Assembly: GCF_009363695.1 (NCBI RefSeq)
Contig: NZ_CP045403.1
Coordinates: 1,468,001 to 1,532,000, forward strand
Length of the DNA: 64,000 nt
DNA from: Bacillus sp. THAF10
GTDB taxonomy: Bacteria; Bacillota; Bacilli; Bacillales; Bacillaceae_I
Direction: 5' to 3'
The position numbers and the translations under genes are program-made. This document shows, piece by piece, positions 51,429 through 59,457 of this stretch (position 1 is the first letter of the stretch; each line of letters opens with the position of its first letter). The notes under the pieces are model-generated. The model ran no database searches. It was not told the origin of the DNA and saw only the letters and a program-made list of their open reading frames with translations.

Positions 51429-52049
51429 ATGAAAACTTTACAGAAATACCTCATAACTTTGTTGGTTGTCGCACTTGTTTTTGGTGGTAGTACGGCTGCA
51501 TTTGCAGCAACAACTCATACGGTAAAATCCGGAGATACCATGTGGAAAATTGCGGTTAAATATCAGGTAGGTGTATCTGAGTTAATTTCTGCAAATCCTT
51601 CCATTAATAATCCGGACTTGATATACCCAGGTCAACGAATTACTATTCCAGAAAAAGGAGAAGGACAAACTCAGGAAGAAAAGGTAGCAGCTTTAGTGAA
51701 TCAAGAGCGTGCTAAATATGGGCTTAAGCCATTAAAGTTGAATTGGGAGTTATCAAGAGTTGCAAGATATAAATCTCAGGATATGATAGACAAAAGGTAC
51801 TTTAGTCATACATCTCCAACGTACGGATCTCCTTTTCAGATGATAAAAGATTTCGGGATTTCATACCGCGCTGCAGGTGAAAACATCGCTGCAGGTCAGA
51901 GCTCACCTCAAGAGGTGATGAACGCGTGGATGAACAGTGAAGGTCACCGTAAAAATATCCTATCAAGTCAGTACACCGAAATTGGTGTGGGCTATGCAAA
52001 AGGTGGCCAATACGGCCATTATTGGACTCAGATGTTTATTACTAGATAA
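51429..52049 (+). CDS. Secreted LysM-CAP (SCP-like) protein
   Basis: A 206-residue protein: signal peptide (LITLLVVALVFGGSTAAFA, cut after AFA near 26), one LysM domain (HTVKSGDTMWKIAVKY, about 29-73) and a CAP domain (about 85-206) with NQERAKYGLKPLKLN, SHTSPTYGSPF, AGENIAAGQ and NSEGHRKNIL. It resembles B. subtilis YkwD, a wall-bound protein of unclear role often made during or after sporulation. The ATG lacks a visible Shine-Dalgarno (aattagagtaatagt precedes it), which is odd for this genome. Confidence 0.85.
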   Translation: MKTLQKYLITLLVVALVFGGSTAAFAATTHTVKSGDTMWKIAVKYQVGVSELISANPSINNPDLIYPGQRITIPEKGEGQTQEEKVAALVNQERAKYGLKPLKLNWELSRVARYKSQDMIDKRYFSHTSPTYGSPFQMIKDFGISYRAAGENIAAGQSSPQEVMNAWMNSEGHRKNILSSQYTEIGVGYAKGGQYGHYWTQMFITR

Positions 52050-52054
52050 TATAA

Positions 52055-52360
52055 AGAGGCTGGGATTAAAGTATTTTAGCCTAAGTAAAAACCGAACTGA
52101 TTGGAGTATTTGATCTAATCAGTTCGGTTTTTTATGCTTTTACTTCTTAGATGACACCAGCGGTTGATTGGAGTGCAAGACGTAGACTCCTGCTTAAAGA
52201 AGTGGCCAAAGTGAGACCCCGCAGGCGAAGCCGAGGAGGCTCACGGGTCACCCGCGGAAAGCGAAGTCTTGCACGGAAATCAATAGCGGTATTTAATGCC
52301 GGCATTATTATTGTTCGTCTTTTTGTTTGTATTTTTAAGTTTTGTCCAAGCCTCTTTTTC
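52055..52360. repeat. Long copy B of the GAGGCTGGGAC inverted-repeat element
   Basis: About 305 bases between converging genes, closely matching copy A (10892). It starts GAGGCTGGGATTAAA and ends GTCCAAGCCTCTTTTT, holds the AACCGAACTGATT/AATCAGTTCGGTT hairpin (from 52090) and the embedded GGTTGATTGGAGTGCAAGAC palindromic repeat. It ends at the last codon of the minus-strand gene at 52360. Confidence 0.85.
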
Positions 52361-52911
52361 TAATTCTGTACATTCAGTTTTTTCGGTTTGGGAAAGATAA
52401 AATAACTACACGTTATAAGAAAATCTACCCCTAGAACTAATGTCCACACCCTTAAAAGATGAAGCAGTGCCTCTGTTCTTTCAGGTTGATTAATGAAGTA
52501 AATCATTCCCGCTAAAATGCAACCACCAATAATAAATGCCGTAATATGTCTCAGAAATCCCTTTGCATAATGAAAAGCAAACTCTTTGCCATAACGCTTT
52601 TTTTGTTTTTCTCCATTTCTTGTAACGTAGTATTTAAATTGTTGATCTGCCCAGTTAATCATTGATTTTCCAAAGGCAATGGAAATGCCAATGTAAATAG
52701 CAGCTACGCCGTGAGCGATTGTAGCAGTGGCACCTTTATATAGGTCAAAGCCAGTAATAGCTATTAGAATTAAATCCACGACAGGTGTTAAAGCTAGAAG
52801 GAAAATACCTGTTCTTTTTTTATTAAAAACATACCGAAAAACAAGTCCAGAAATGATAACAACCCAAAATAATATTTCACAAGCAACAATCATCCACGCA
52901 ATCATATTCAT
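52360..52911 (-). CDS. Membrane protein, unknown (four helices)
   Basis: A 183-residue protein with about five hydrophobic segments and a basic loop NGEKQKKRYGKEFAFHYAKG in the middle. It may resemble YmcC of B. subtilis in size and helix plan, but I cannot confirm it. ATG 52911 follows aaaggagccgtcagta. It is divergent from a TetR regulator with palindromes between them, so it is the most likely regulated target. Its stop lies at the edge of repeat copy B. Confidence 0.6.
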   Translation of the reverse strand: MNMIAWMIVACEILFWVVIISGLVFRYVFNKKRTGIFLLALTPVVDLILIAITGFDLYKGATATIAHGVAAIYIGISIAFGKSMINWADQQFKYYVTRNGEKQKKRYGKEFAFHYAKGFLRHITAFIIGGCILAGMIYFINQPERTEALLHLLRVWTLVLGVDFLITCSYFIFPKPKKLNVQN

Positions 52912-52974
52912 TACTGACGGCTCCTTTTTAATACATTTGTGCTATATAAGGTACTATAACACCTCGTTTTATTT

Positions 52975-52988
52975 AATACAAGTGTATT
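52975..52988. promoter_or_regulatory. Palindrome in the divergent tetR promoter region
   Basis: AATACA-AG-TGTATT is a perfect inverted repeat, and a half-site-like AATACATTTGT occurs at 52930. Candidate operator of the TetR protein controlling itself and the divergent membrane protein. Confidence 0.45.
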
Positions 52989-53030
52989 TTTAAAATTGTT
53001 TTTCCCTTTTTTTCTTGATACAATGAAGCT

Positions 53031-53642
53031 ATGCCAAAAATTGTTGATCATGAGAAAAGAAGAGTTTTAATATCTGAAGCTACGTGGAGAGTTATTCAAA
53101 AAGAAGGAATGGAAGGAGCAACTGTCCGAAATATTGCAAAGGAGGCTGGGTTATCACTAGGAGCACTAAGGCATTATTTTTCCACACATGAAGAATTGTT
53201 GCTATATTCCATGAATTTAGTGAAAGAAAACGCAGCGAAAAGAATGGAAAAAATAGCCATGGGAGACCTAGATCCTGTTGAAAAAGTATTAAGGCTCTTG
53301 CTTGAAATGATACCCACATCATCGGAAACTAGAATAGAAATGGAAGTATGGTTTGCTTTTATGTTTCACTCACTACATAAAAAAGAAACCTATGTAAAGT
53401 ATGATGACGGTATATTCACTGCGATATTGAAAATGTTTGATTTATTAGAGCACTTCGGATTATTGCAGGAGGGAATAAAGAAAGAAGAGGAAGCAGAGAT
53501 TCTTCATGCTCTTGTAGACGGCCTCGCAATTCATGGTCTTGTTGAACCAGAAAGCTTACCTCGATTGAAAGCTGAAAAGCTGTTAAACTTACATTTGCAA
53601 AAAATAATTAAACCAAAAGAGGCTGTGACAAAAGGGTTTTAG
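53031..53642 (+). CDS. TetR-family regulator
   Basis: A 203-residue repressor. The N-terminal helix-turn-helix is IQKEGMEGATVRNIAKEAGLSLGALRHYFSTHEELL (about 20-56), followed by a ligand-binding helical domain of the BetI/PksA type. Its last residues (EAVTKGF) and stop are encoded by the start of repeat copy C (GAGGCTGTGACAAAAGGGTTTTAG), so the insertion remodelled the C-terminus. It probably regulates the divergent membrane protein gene. The leader is short and its Shine-Dalgarno is weak (caatgaagct precedes ATG). Confidence 0.85.
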   Translation: MPKIVDHEKRRVLISEATWRVIQKEGMEGATVRNIAKEAGLSLGALRHYFSTHEELLLYSMNLVKENAAKRMEKIAMGDLDPVEKVLRLLLEMIPTSSETRIEMEVWFAFMFHSLHKKETYVKYDDGIFTAILKMFDLLEHFGLLQEGIKKEEEAEILHALVDGLAIHGLVEPESLPRLKAEKLLNLHLQKIIKPKEAVTKGF

Positions 53643-53712
53643 ACTAAGTAAAAACCGAACTGATTGGAGTATTTGATCAAACCAGTTCGGTTTTTTTAGG
53701 TCCCAGCCTCTT
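53618..53712. repeat. Short copy C of the GAGGCTGGGAC element
   Basis: About 95 bases: GAGGCTGTGACAAAAGGGTT, the AACCGAACTGATT...AACCAGTTCGGTT hairpin, and GTCCCAGCCTCTTTTTT at the end. The central ~200 bases of copies A and B are missing. It lies between the converging tetR and nagR genes and enters the tetR reading frame by 24 bases. Confidence 0.8.
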
Positions 53713-53719
53713 TTTTCTA

Positions 53720-54451
53720 TTACGCGTTTATTCTGTTCATTTGGATATGAAATTTATAACGGTCTCCCCTATATAGGGATTTAACAAGCTCTAATGGTGT
53801 TCCATTTAGGAGGTAGGTGTTTCTTTGTATTGCAAGAACAGGTTGTTGTCTTTCCATTTGTAAGAGCTTTTCATCCTCTAATGAAGCTTTGACTGATTCA
53901 ATAGATTGATCAGCATGAGAAATTTTTAATTGTAGCTTTTCTTCTATATATGCGTAAATAGAGGCATTAACGTCTTGTTCTGTAAGTCCTTTTACTAGAT
54001 TTGCGGAAAGGTAGCTTGTTTCGAGTGCCATAGGTTCCCCGTCTGCCATTCTTAACCTCTTAATTTCATAAACAGGAGCATATTCACGAATTTGTAGTTC
54101 TTCTGCAACAAAGGTACTCGCTGGGACGATTTCGAAGTGAATGAGTCTACTTGTTGGCGTCAGTCCTCGCTTTTTCATATCCTCCGTAAAACTGGTTAAT
54201 CCTTGTAGTGGTTGCTCTAACTTCTTTTCTGCCACAAAGGTACCACTTCCCTTTTTACGGTAAAGAAGTCCTTCGTTCACTAGAGAGTTGATGGCTTGTC
54301 TTACGGTCATTCTGCTTATTTCATATTTTTCGGCAAATTCCCTTTCAGAAGGAATGGTATCACCTGGCAAAAGTAATCCAGCTTTTATTTGTTCTTTTAG
54401 ATGTGATTCAAGTTGATAATAAATTGGTATGGGTGAGGTTTTATTAATCAT
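53720..54451 (-). CDS. nagR: GntR-type repressor of N-acetylglucosamine use
   Basis: A 243-residue HutC-subfamily GntR regulator. A winged helix with SEREFAEKYEISRMTVRQAINSLVNEGLL lies at about 34-62, and a UTRA effector domain from about 85 to 240 has PLQGLTSFTEDMKKRG at its start. This is the layout of B. subtilis NagR (YvoA), which releases its dre operators when it binds glucosamine-6-P or GlcNAc-6-P. It is the last gene after nagA and nagB; dre-like sites are at 56617 and 56666. Confidence 0.92.
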   Translation of the reverse strand: MINKTSPIPIYYQLESHLKEQIKAGLLLPGDTIPSEREFAEKYEISRMTVRQAINSLVNEGLLYRKKGSGTFVAEKKLEQPLQGLTSFTEDMKKRGLTPTSRLIHFEIVPASTFVAEELQIREYAPVYEIKRLRMADGEPMALETSYLSANLVKGLTEQDVNASIYAYIEEKLQLKISHADQSIESVKASLEDEKLLQMERQQPVLAIQRNTYLLNGTPLELVKSLYRGDRYKFHIQMNRINA

Positions 54452-54463
54452 ACGATTCTCCTT

Positions 54464-55201
54464 TCATGCAATGGTGCGATTATTTTGAAGCACATCTTTA
54501 TCTGCAATGATCGTAACATTAGGATGTGTTTGCAGGATGGAAGCTGGAAATTTTTCTGATAATTCTCCGTAAAGAAGCTTTTGGAATGCATCTTGTTTAT
54601 TTTTCCCTGATATGAGAAGGAGTATCTTTTTCGCCTGCATAATGGTGTGGATTCCCATTGTAATGGCATGTGTAGGAACCTCATCGCTGCTTTCAAAGAA
54701 ACGGGCATTAGCATTTATAGTGGAATGAGTTAACTCGACAAGATGGGTGGTGCTTTGAAAAGAAGTTCCTGGCTCATTAAAGCCGATATGCCCGTTTTGA
54801 CCTAAACCAAGTAGCTGAATATCAATTGGTCCGTGTTGAGCAAGTTTATTTTCGTAAGATTGACATTCACTGAAAATATCCTTCGCTGTTCCATTTGGAA
54901 TAAACGTATTTTCTGATTTCATATTGATAGATTGAAAAAGATTTTTTTGCATAAACGAATAATAACTGTTCCGATGGTCTAATCCTAGTCCGATATATTC
55001 ATCAAGGTTAAAGGCCTTCACCTTGCTATAATCAGTGCGGTTTTGTTTATAATCTTCTACTAAGTATTGATACGTACCCTTTGGGGTGCTACCTGTTGCA
55101 AGACCAAGGACGAGATTTTGTTTTACTCGAAGATTTGAAATGATAATGGATGAAGCTACTTTGCTCATTTCTTTATATGATGCAGTCGTAATAATATCCA
55201 T
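54464..55201 (-). CDS. nagB: Glucosamine-6-phosphate deaminase
   Basis: A 245-residue sugar isomerase-fold enzyme. LGLATGSTPKGTYQYL (phosphate loop, about 34-49), FNLDEYIGL with catalytic Asp (about 68), GLGQNGHIGFNEPG (about 132-145) and the His in LVELTHS fit NagB; the normal size is about 245-265. It converts glucosamine-6-P to fructose-6-P and ammonia. It is 4 bases downstream of nagA and 12 upstream of nagR. Confidence 0.95.
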   Translation of the reverse strand: MDIITTASYKEMSKVASSIIISNLRVKQNLVLGLATGSTPKGTYQYLVEDYKQNRTDYSKVKAFNLDEYIGLGLDHRNSYYSFMQKNLFQSINMKSENTFIPNGTAKDIFSECQSYENKLAQHGPIDIQLLGLGQNGHIGFNEPGTSFQSTTHLVELTHSTINANARFFESSDEVPTHAITMGIHTIMQAKKILLLISGKNKQDAFQKLLYGELSEKFPASILQTHPNVTIIADKDVLQNNRTIA

Positions 55202-55205
55202 CAGC

Positions 55206-56396
55206 CTAATCCCCCTTGTATACTAGTTCTCCTTTAATAAAGGTCATTTTTACATTTAAATCTGTATCCAAGATGACAATATCAGCATCTTTACCGAGGG
55301 CGATACTTCCTTTTTGATGATCTAATTTTAGTTGGCGGGCTGGATTGATGGAAGCCATCCTTATTGCTTCTTGTAATGTACAACCTGTAAAATCCATCAT
55401 ATTCGTAACGGCAACATTCATTTTTATCACACTGCCGGCAAGCGTTCCATCTTGGAGACGTGCGGTGTTATTTTTTACAAAAACTCTTTGTCCTCCTAGT
55501 TCATACTCCCCATCTTCTAGCCATTTTGCTCGCATGGCATCTGTGATTAGAATAAGTCCGTTAGCTCCTTTTGCTAAATAAGTAGCTTTAATGACAGCAG
55601 GATGAACGTGAATTCCATCCGCAATTAACTCAAGCATTAACTCAGGGTGTGCAAGGGAGGCACCTACCACACCAGGTTCTCTATGGTGACTACCACGCAT
55701 GCCATTATATAGGTGTGTTACATGCTTGGCTCCAGCCTCCATTGCAAGAATCATCTCCTCGTAGAGCGCATCTGAATGACCAATGGAAGCAATTATTCCA
55801 CTTTCTGAAAGTTTTTTCACTAACAGATAGCCATTAGGCATTTCTGGTGCCATGGTAACGATTTTAATATGGTTTCCAGATGCAAGTTGAAACTGTTGAA
55901 AGGTGTCTAAACATGGAGAATAAATATGTTCTAATGGTTGCGCCCCTGCACGAATGGAGTTAATGAACGGTCCTTCAAGGTGAACACCTAGCAATTGGCT
56001 TCCAATTTGGGTATCTGCTGTTTTATTTATATATTGATTTACACTTTTAAGGGCGCTTGTAATTTTTTCTTTGGAATTTGTTATGGTAGTTGCTAAAAAC
56101 GCAGTTGTCCCTTCTTTTACAAGTGAGCTCGAGATGGTTTGAAGAGCTTGCTCGTTACAATCCATCACATCTGCACCGTTTGAACCATGAATATGAAGGT
56201 CAATAAAACCTGGAGCTGCAATAAATTTACCTCCCATATTCCATTCCATAAGTGACTCATTATTTTGGTAGGTTTCCATTGTGCCATACTCAACAATCCT
56301 ACCGTCTTTCCATTTTATATACGCGTCATTAAGTATATTTTTTTCTGTGATAACACGAACGGAAATTAGTGCATAACTGTTTGGAGGTCTTTTCAT
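55206..56396 (-). CDS. nagA: N-acetylglucosamine-6-phosphate deacetylase
   Basis: A 396-residue amidohydrolase. The first metal motif IDLHIHG is at about 64-70. Glu in GVHLEGPFI (about 137), His in ASIGHSDA and THLYNGMRG, and the catalytic Asp in LITDAMRAKW (about 278) are visible. It removes acetate from GlcNAc-6-P, feeding NagB. ATG with aaaaggagc upstream. The 5' leader contains a palindromic repeat (56447-56575) between the dre-like sites and the gene. Confidence 0.95.
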   Translation of the reverse strand: MKRPPNSYALISVRVITEKNILNDAYIKWKDGRIVEYGTMETYQNNESLMEWNMGGKFIAAPGFIDLHIHGSNGADVMDCNEQALQTISSSLVKEGTTAFLATTITNSKEKITSALKSVNQYINKTADTQIGSQLLGVHLEGPFINSIRAGAQPLEHIYSPCLDTFQQFQLASGNHIKIVTMAPEMPNGYLLVKKLSESGIIASIGHSDALYEEMILAMEAGAKHVTHLYNGMRGSHHREPGVVGASLAHPELMLELIADGIHVHPAVIKATYLAKGANGLILITDAMRAKWLEDGEYELGGQRVFVKNNTARLQDGTLAGSVIKMNVAVTNMMDFTGCTLQEAIRMASINPARQLKLDHQKGSIALGKDADIVILDTDLNVKMTFIKGELVYKGD

Positions 56397-56446
56397 CTAT
56401 AAGCTCCTTTTTAGATTTGTTGAAAATATTAACTATTAGCAGGCAA

Positions 56447-56575
56447 CTGTTGATTGGAGCAAAAGGCGGAGACTCCCGCGGGAATGAAGCGATGGACTGT
56501 AGACTCAACAGGCGTAGCCCAGGAGGCTTACACATCGCCACGCAGGACGCGGAGCCATTTTGCGGCAATCAACAG
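56447..56575. repeat. Bacillaceae palindromic repeat, copy D
   Basis: CTGTTGATTGGAGCAAAAGG at one end and TGCGGCAATCAACAG at the other are inverted repeats; GC-rich middle with GACTCCCGCGGGAA. It lies in the nagA 5' region, downstream of the dre-like sites, and is GC-richer than its surroundings. Confidence 0.78.
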
Positions 56576-56616
56576 CGAGTATCCTTCTTTATAAAAGGTT
56601 ACCAAAAAAATGTATA

Positions 56617-56630
56617 GTTGTATATACCAA
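56617..56630 (-). promoter_or_regulatory. dre-like NagR operator 1
   Basis: On the minus strand TTGGTATATACAAC, similar to the ATTGGTATAGATC-type dre sites bound by NagR. It overlaps the likely nagA promoter area. Confidence 0.5.
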
Positions 56631-56665
56631 TTTAGTGATAGCACATGGGTTTTTATAAAACGATG

Positions 56666-56680
56666 ATTGGTATAGACAGA
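56666..56680 (+). promoter_or_regulatory. dre-like NagR operator 2
   Basis: ATTGGTATAGACAGA closely resembles NagR dre sites (ATTGGTATAGATC...). It lies 36 bases beyond site 1, in opposite orientation. Confidence 0.6.
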
Positions 56681-56772
56681 TTATTACTATCATTTTATTC
56701 TATCTATATTTTTTTTGAAATAATATACTAATTAAAGAAGAAAAGCATAAAATGCTAGAAAGGTGAACCAGC

Positions 56773-57279
56773 ATGACAAACATCCCTCTAACAATTAGAA
56801 AAGCAGAAATAAAAGATTTACAAGCCATTGTAGATATCTATAATTCCACTGTGGAGAGCAGAATGGTAACTGCAGATACAGAACCCGTAGGAGTAGAAAT
56901 GCGCCTAAACTGGTTTTATGATCATCATGAAAAAAGACCTTTATGGGTGGTTGAAAACAATGGAACCATTTGTGCCTGGATAAGTTTTCAGGATTTTTAT
57001 GGACGTCCAGCATATCAAGCAACGGCAGAAATTAGTGTCTATCTTCATGAAAATACTCGCGGAAAAGGGCTTGGTGGGCAGTTGCTCTCCTCCATTATTA
57101 AGGAATGCCCTGGACTAAACATAGAAAATCTTGTGGCATTTATTTTTGCACATAATCAACCGAGTATCAGACTTTTTCAAAAATACGGATTTGCACAATG
57201 GGGCTTGCTTCCTGAGGTTGCAGAGCTTGACGGTACGAAAAGGGATCTCATTATTCTTGGGAAAAAAATAGAATTATAG
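56773..57279 (+). CDS. GNAT acetyltransferase (phosphinothricin acetyltransferase-like)
   Basis: A 168-residue acetyltransferase. It has the typical start LTIRKAEIKDLQAIVDIYNS, acetyl-CoA motif LHENTRGKGLGGQLL (about 96-110) and NQPSIRLFQKYGFAQWG (about 134-150). The family includes Bacillus YwnH-like enzymes that acetylate amino-acid analogues such as phosphinothricin or methionine sulfoximine. Substrate here unknown. ATG with aaaggtgaacc upstream. First of four GNAT genes within 5 kb. Confidence 0.85.
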   Translation: MTNIPLTIRKAEIKDLQAIVDIYNSTVESRMVTADTEPVGVEMRLNWFYDHHEKRPLWVVENNGTICAWISFQDFYGRPAYQATAEISVYLHENTRGKGLGGQLLSSIIKECPGLNIENLVAFIFAHNQPSIRLFQKYGFAQWGLLPEVAELDGTKRDLIILGKKIEL

Positions 57280-57288
57280 GAGGATGGA

Positions 57289-57627
57289 ATGAGAATAAAG
57301 TGGGCGATAACAATTGTTGTAGGAATTCTTTTTGTAACAGGAATTCTTCTATCCTTTAACGAACATGTAAGGGGAGCAGTAAAGCTTGCTTTTTCAACCA
57401 AATCTATTGTTACAGTATCTACAGAAAACGATACAAAGACAATGATGACAAAATTAAATGAGGGAGAAGGCTTTCAAGTACTTTTGTCTTATATAGAAGA
57501 GGATGGTTGGGTTCTTGAAGATCAACTAGGATCTACTTTTTTGTTTACAAAAGAAGAAGAGAGTCTAGTCATCATGCTTAAAATGTGGACAAGTGAGTAC
57601 ATTATTGCTGAAATGACAGAGGGGTAA
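57289..57627 (+). CDS. Membrane-anchored hypothetical protein
   Basis: A 112-residue protein with one N-terminal transmembrane segment (AITIVVGILFVTGILLSF) and an extracytoplasmic or cytosolic mixed alpha/beta domain of about 85 residues. No family recognised. ATG 57289 with aggagg upstream, 9 bases after the GNAT gene and 11 before the next GNAT gene, so it is the middle gene of a three-gene unit. Confidence 0.65.
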   Translation: MRIKWAITIVVGILFVTGILLSFNEHVRGAVKLAFSTKSIVTVSTENDTKTMMTKLNEGEGFQVLLSYIEEDGWVLEDQLGSTFLFTKEEESLVIMLKMWTSEYIIAEMTEG

Positions 57628-57638
57628 GGTGATTATCG

Positions 57639-58193
57639 TTGAAGCCAGTGCCAATGCTGAGAACAGAAAGACTTCAGTTGCGCAACTTATCAATGAAAGA
57701 TTCTGACACTATCTACGCATATTTTTCTCAACCAGAAATGACAAGATTTTATGGTATGGAGCCATTTCAAACAAAGCTTGACGCAGATAAATTTATTAAA
57801 GATTTCCTTGATGACTACACCAATCTTTACAGATGGGGAATCGTCGAAAAGGAATCTGGGAAATTAATAGGAACGTGCGGATTTCATGCAATATCAGACA
57901 AGCATGCCAGAGCAGAAATAGGCTATGAAATTGATTTGCCTTATTGGGGTAAAGGGTATGCAACTGAAGCAATTACAGCTATCATTCATTATGGTTTTGA
58001 TTCGATGAAGTATAATCGCATTGGAGCTAATGTGTATCCAGAGAATATTTCTTCAAGAAAAGTATTAGAAAAAGTCGGTTTTACCCATGAGGGATTACTT
58101 AGGGGCTATCTTTACCAGGGTGGAGTCTACCATGATGCAAATGTGTTTTCCATTTTAAAAAAGGATTTCTTTCATGAAGACCTGGAGCTTTAA
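57639..58193 (+). CDS. GNAT acetyltransferase (RimJ/RimL-like)
   Basis: A 184-residue acetyltransferase. LRTERLQLRNLSMKDSDTIYAYFSQPEMTRFYG, CGFHAISDKHARAEIGYEI, WGKGYATEAITAIIHYGF and YPENISSRKVLEKVGFTHEG are the standard RimJ/YdaF-like motifs. It may acetylate ribosomal or other proteins, or antibiotics. TTG start with AAGGTGA 6 bases upstream. Terminator follows at 58207. Confidence 0.88.
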   Translation: MKPVPMLRTERLQLRNLSMKDSDTIYAYFSQPEMTRFYGMEPFQTKLDADKFIKDFLDDYTNLYRWGIVEKESGKLIGTCGFHAISDKHARAEIGYEIDLPYWGKGYATEAITAIIHYGFDSMKYNRIGANVYPENISSRKVLEKVGFTHEGLLRGYLYQGGVYHDANVFSILKKDFFHEDLEL

Positions 58194-58206
58194 ATTTTTA
58201 AAACTG

Positions 58207-58239
58207 CAGCCTTGCCTTTAATGGGCAGGCTGTTTTTTT
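58207..58239 (+). terminator. Terminator after the three-gene unit
   Basis: CAGCCTTGCC (58207-58216) with GGGCAGGCTG (58223-58232), one mismatch, followed by TTTTTTT. Confidence 0.82.
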
Positions 58240-58273
58240 ATCTTAATGATGAATAGTAAAAAAATTGATTTCT

Positions 58274-58397
58274 AGCTGCAGATTGGAGCAAAAGGCGAAG
58301 ACTCTTCTCTAGAATGAAGCAAAAAATCTTCACACCCCACAGGCTAAACCGAGGAGCCCTGCAGAAAACATAGCCTTCTGCGGAAATCAGTAGGGCT
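58274..58397. repeat. Bacillaceae palindromic repeat, copy E
   Basis: AGCTGCAGATTGGAGCAAAA at one end and TGCGGAAATCAGTAGGGCT at the other; the core GACTCTTCTCTAGAATGAAG resembles copy D. It fills most of the gap between two GNAT genes. Nothing else is seen there except the ribosome site at 58501. Confidence 0.72.
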
Positions 58398-58514
58398 GGG
58401 CATGGGATACTTATTAGAACAAAAATTTAAATATTCTAAATCTGCTGTTTTTATTTGTTAATCTATTGTATGATTACTATGAAATTCCATCTATACGAAA
58501 GGTGAGGAATGTAC

Positions 58515-59405
58515 ATGTATCAGATTAAAAGATTAAGTGAATGTACATTAAATCAGGCCGTTGAAGCATGGAACAAGGGTTTTGAGGGTTACTTTTTTGA
58601 TGCTAAAATGGATGTGGACAGATTTTCCGCAAGACTAGGTATGGAAAATATCTCAGCCTCTTTCTCTCTAGTCGCTTTTGATGGAGAAAATCCAATCGGT
58701 TTGCTATTGAGTGGTGTAAGAACCATTGGCAAGAACAAGGTAGCATGGAATGGTGGCACGGGGGTAGCAACAGCCTACAGAAGAAAGGGTGTTGGAAAGC
58801 TGCTTTTAGATCATGCGCTTGAGATCTATTCCGCTGAAGGGGTGACCCTGTCTACCTTAGAAGCAATAGGAGAGAATGAAAAGGCGATATCCCTCTATCA
58901 AGCAAAAGGCTATGAAGTTGTAGATAAAGTCATTCATCTAAGTACAGAAGGACAACCAGAATTCAACGACAGTTATCCTTTTATGACGGTTTATAATTCC
59001 GCTTCTGCCGCACCTCATCTCTCACTCTATCAAACAGATACCCCATGGCAAAGTCAGTGGTGGTGCATGAAAGAAGGACAAACGCTACAGTTGCTTTCTG
59101 ATGAAGGAGAAACAGTGGCATACGCTATGTTCAAACGGCAATATACGGAGGATGGTACACTCAACGCAGTTATTGTCACGCATTGTTTCATCAAAAACGA
59201 AATGGAGAATCATGACCGAGTGCTAGAGAGCATGTTTTCCCAATTGTTTCCTTATTCTGCCACGAATTATCAACGTATGGTTGCATTTTTTCAACCGTCC
59301 AACATGCCCGTGTATCAGTATCTTCTCGAAAAAGGCTTTGAACATAAAATTGAGCAAGTGTGGATGAAAAAATCGATAAAATCACCAGTACCTGAACGAA
59401 ACTAA
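58515..59405 (+). CDS. GNAT acetyltransferase with second GNAT-like half
   Basis: A 296-residue protein. The N-terminal GNAT domain (about 1-145) has TAYRRKGVGKLLLDHAL and NEKAISLYQAKGYEVVDK. The C-terminal half (about 155-290) has no obvious acetyl-CoA loop but shows a GNAT-like end (PVYQYLLEKGFEHKIEQVWMKK). Such tandem GNATs often acetylate amino acids or antibiotics, or only bind acetyl-CoA in one half. ATG 58515 with GGTGAGG 7 bases upstream is preferred over ATG 58509. Confidence 0.78.
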   Translation: MYQIKRLSECTLNQAVEAWNKGFEGYFFDAKMDVDRFSARLGMENISASFSLVAFDGENPIGLLLSGVRTIGKNKVAWNGGTGVATAYRRKGVGKLLLDHALEIYSAEGVTLSTLEAIGENEKAISLYQAKGYEVVDKVIHLSTEGQPEFNDSYPFMTVYNSASAAPHLSLYQTDTPWQSQWWCMKEGQTLQLLSDEGETVAYAMFKRQYTEDGTLNAVIVTHCFIKNEMENHDRVLESMFSQLFPYSATNYQRMVAFFQPSNMPVYQYLLEKGFEHKIEQVWMKKSIKSPVPERN

Positions 59406-59457
59406 ACTATCTTAGAAAAAAGCTAAAAAAAGGAAAAAATTTCAGGAGGGGTTATAA

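Noticed and set aside
52151..52363. 70-codon plus-strand ORF in repeat copy B
   Set aside because: Repeat-derived reading frame with the same RGGSRVTRGKRSLA phrase as in copy A; not a gene.
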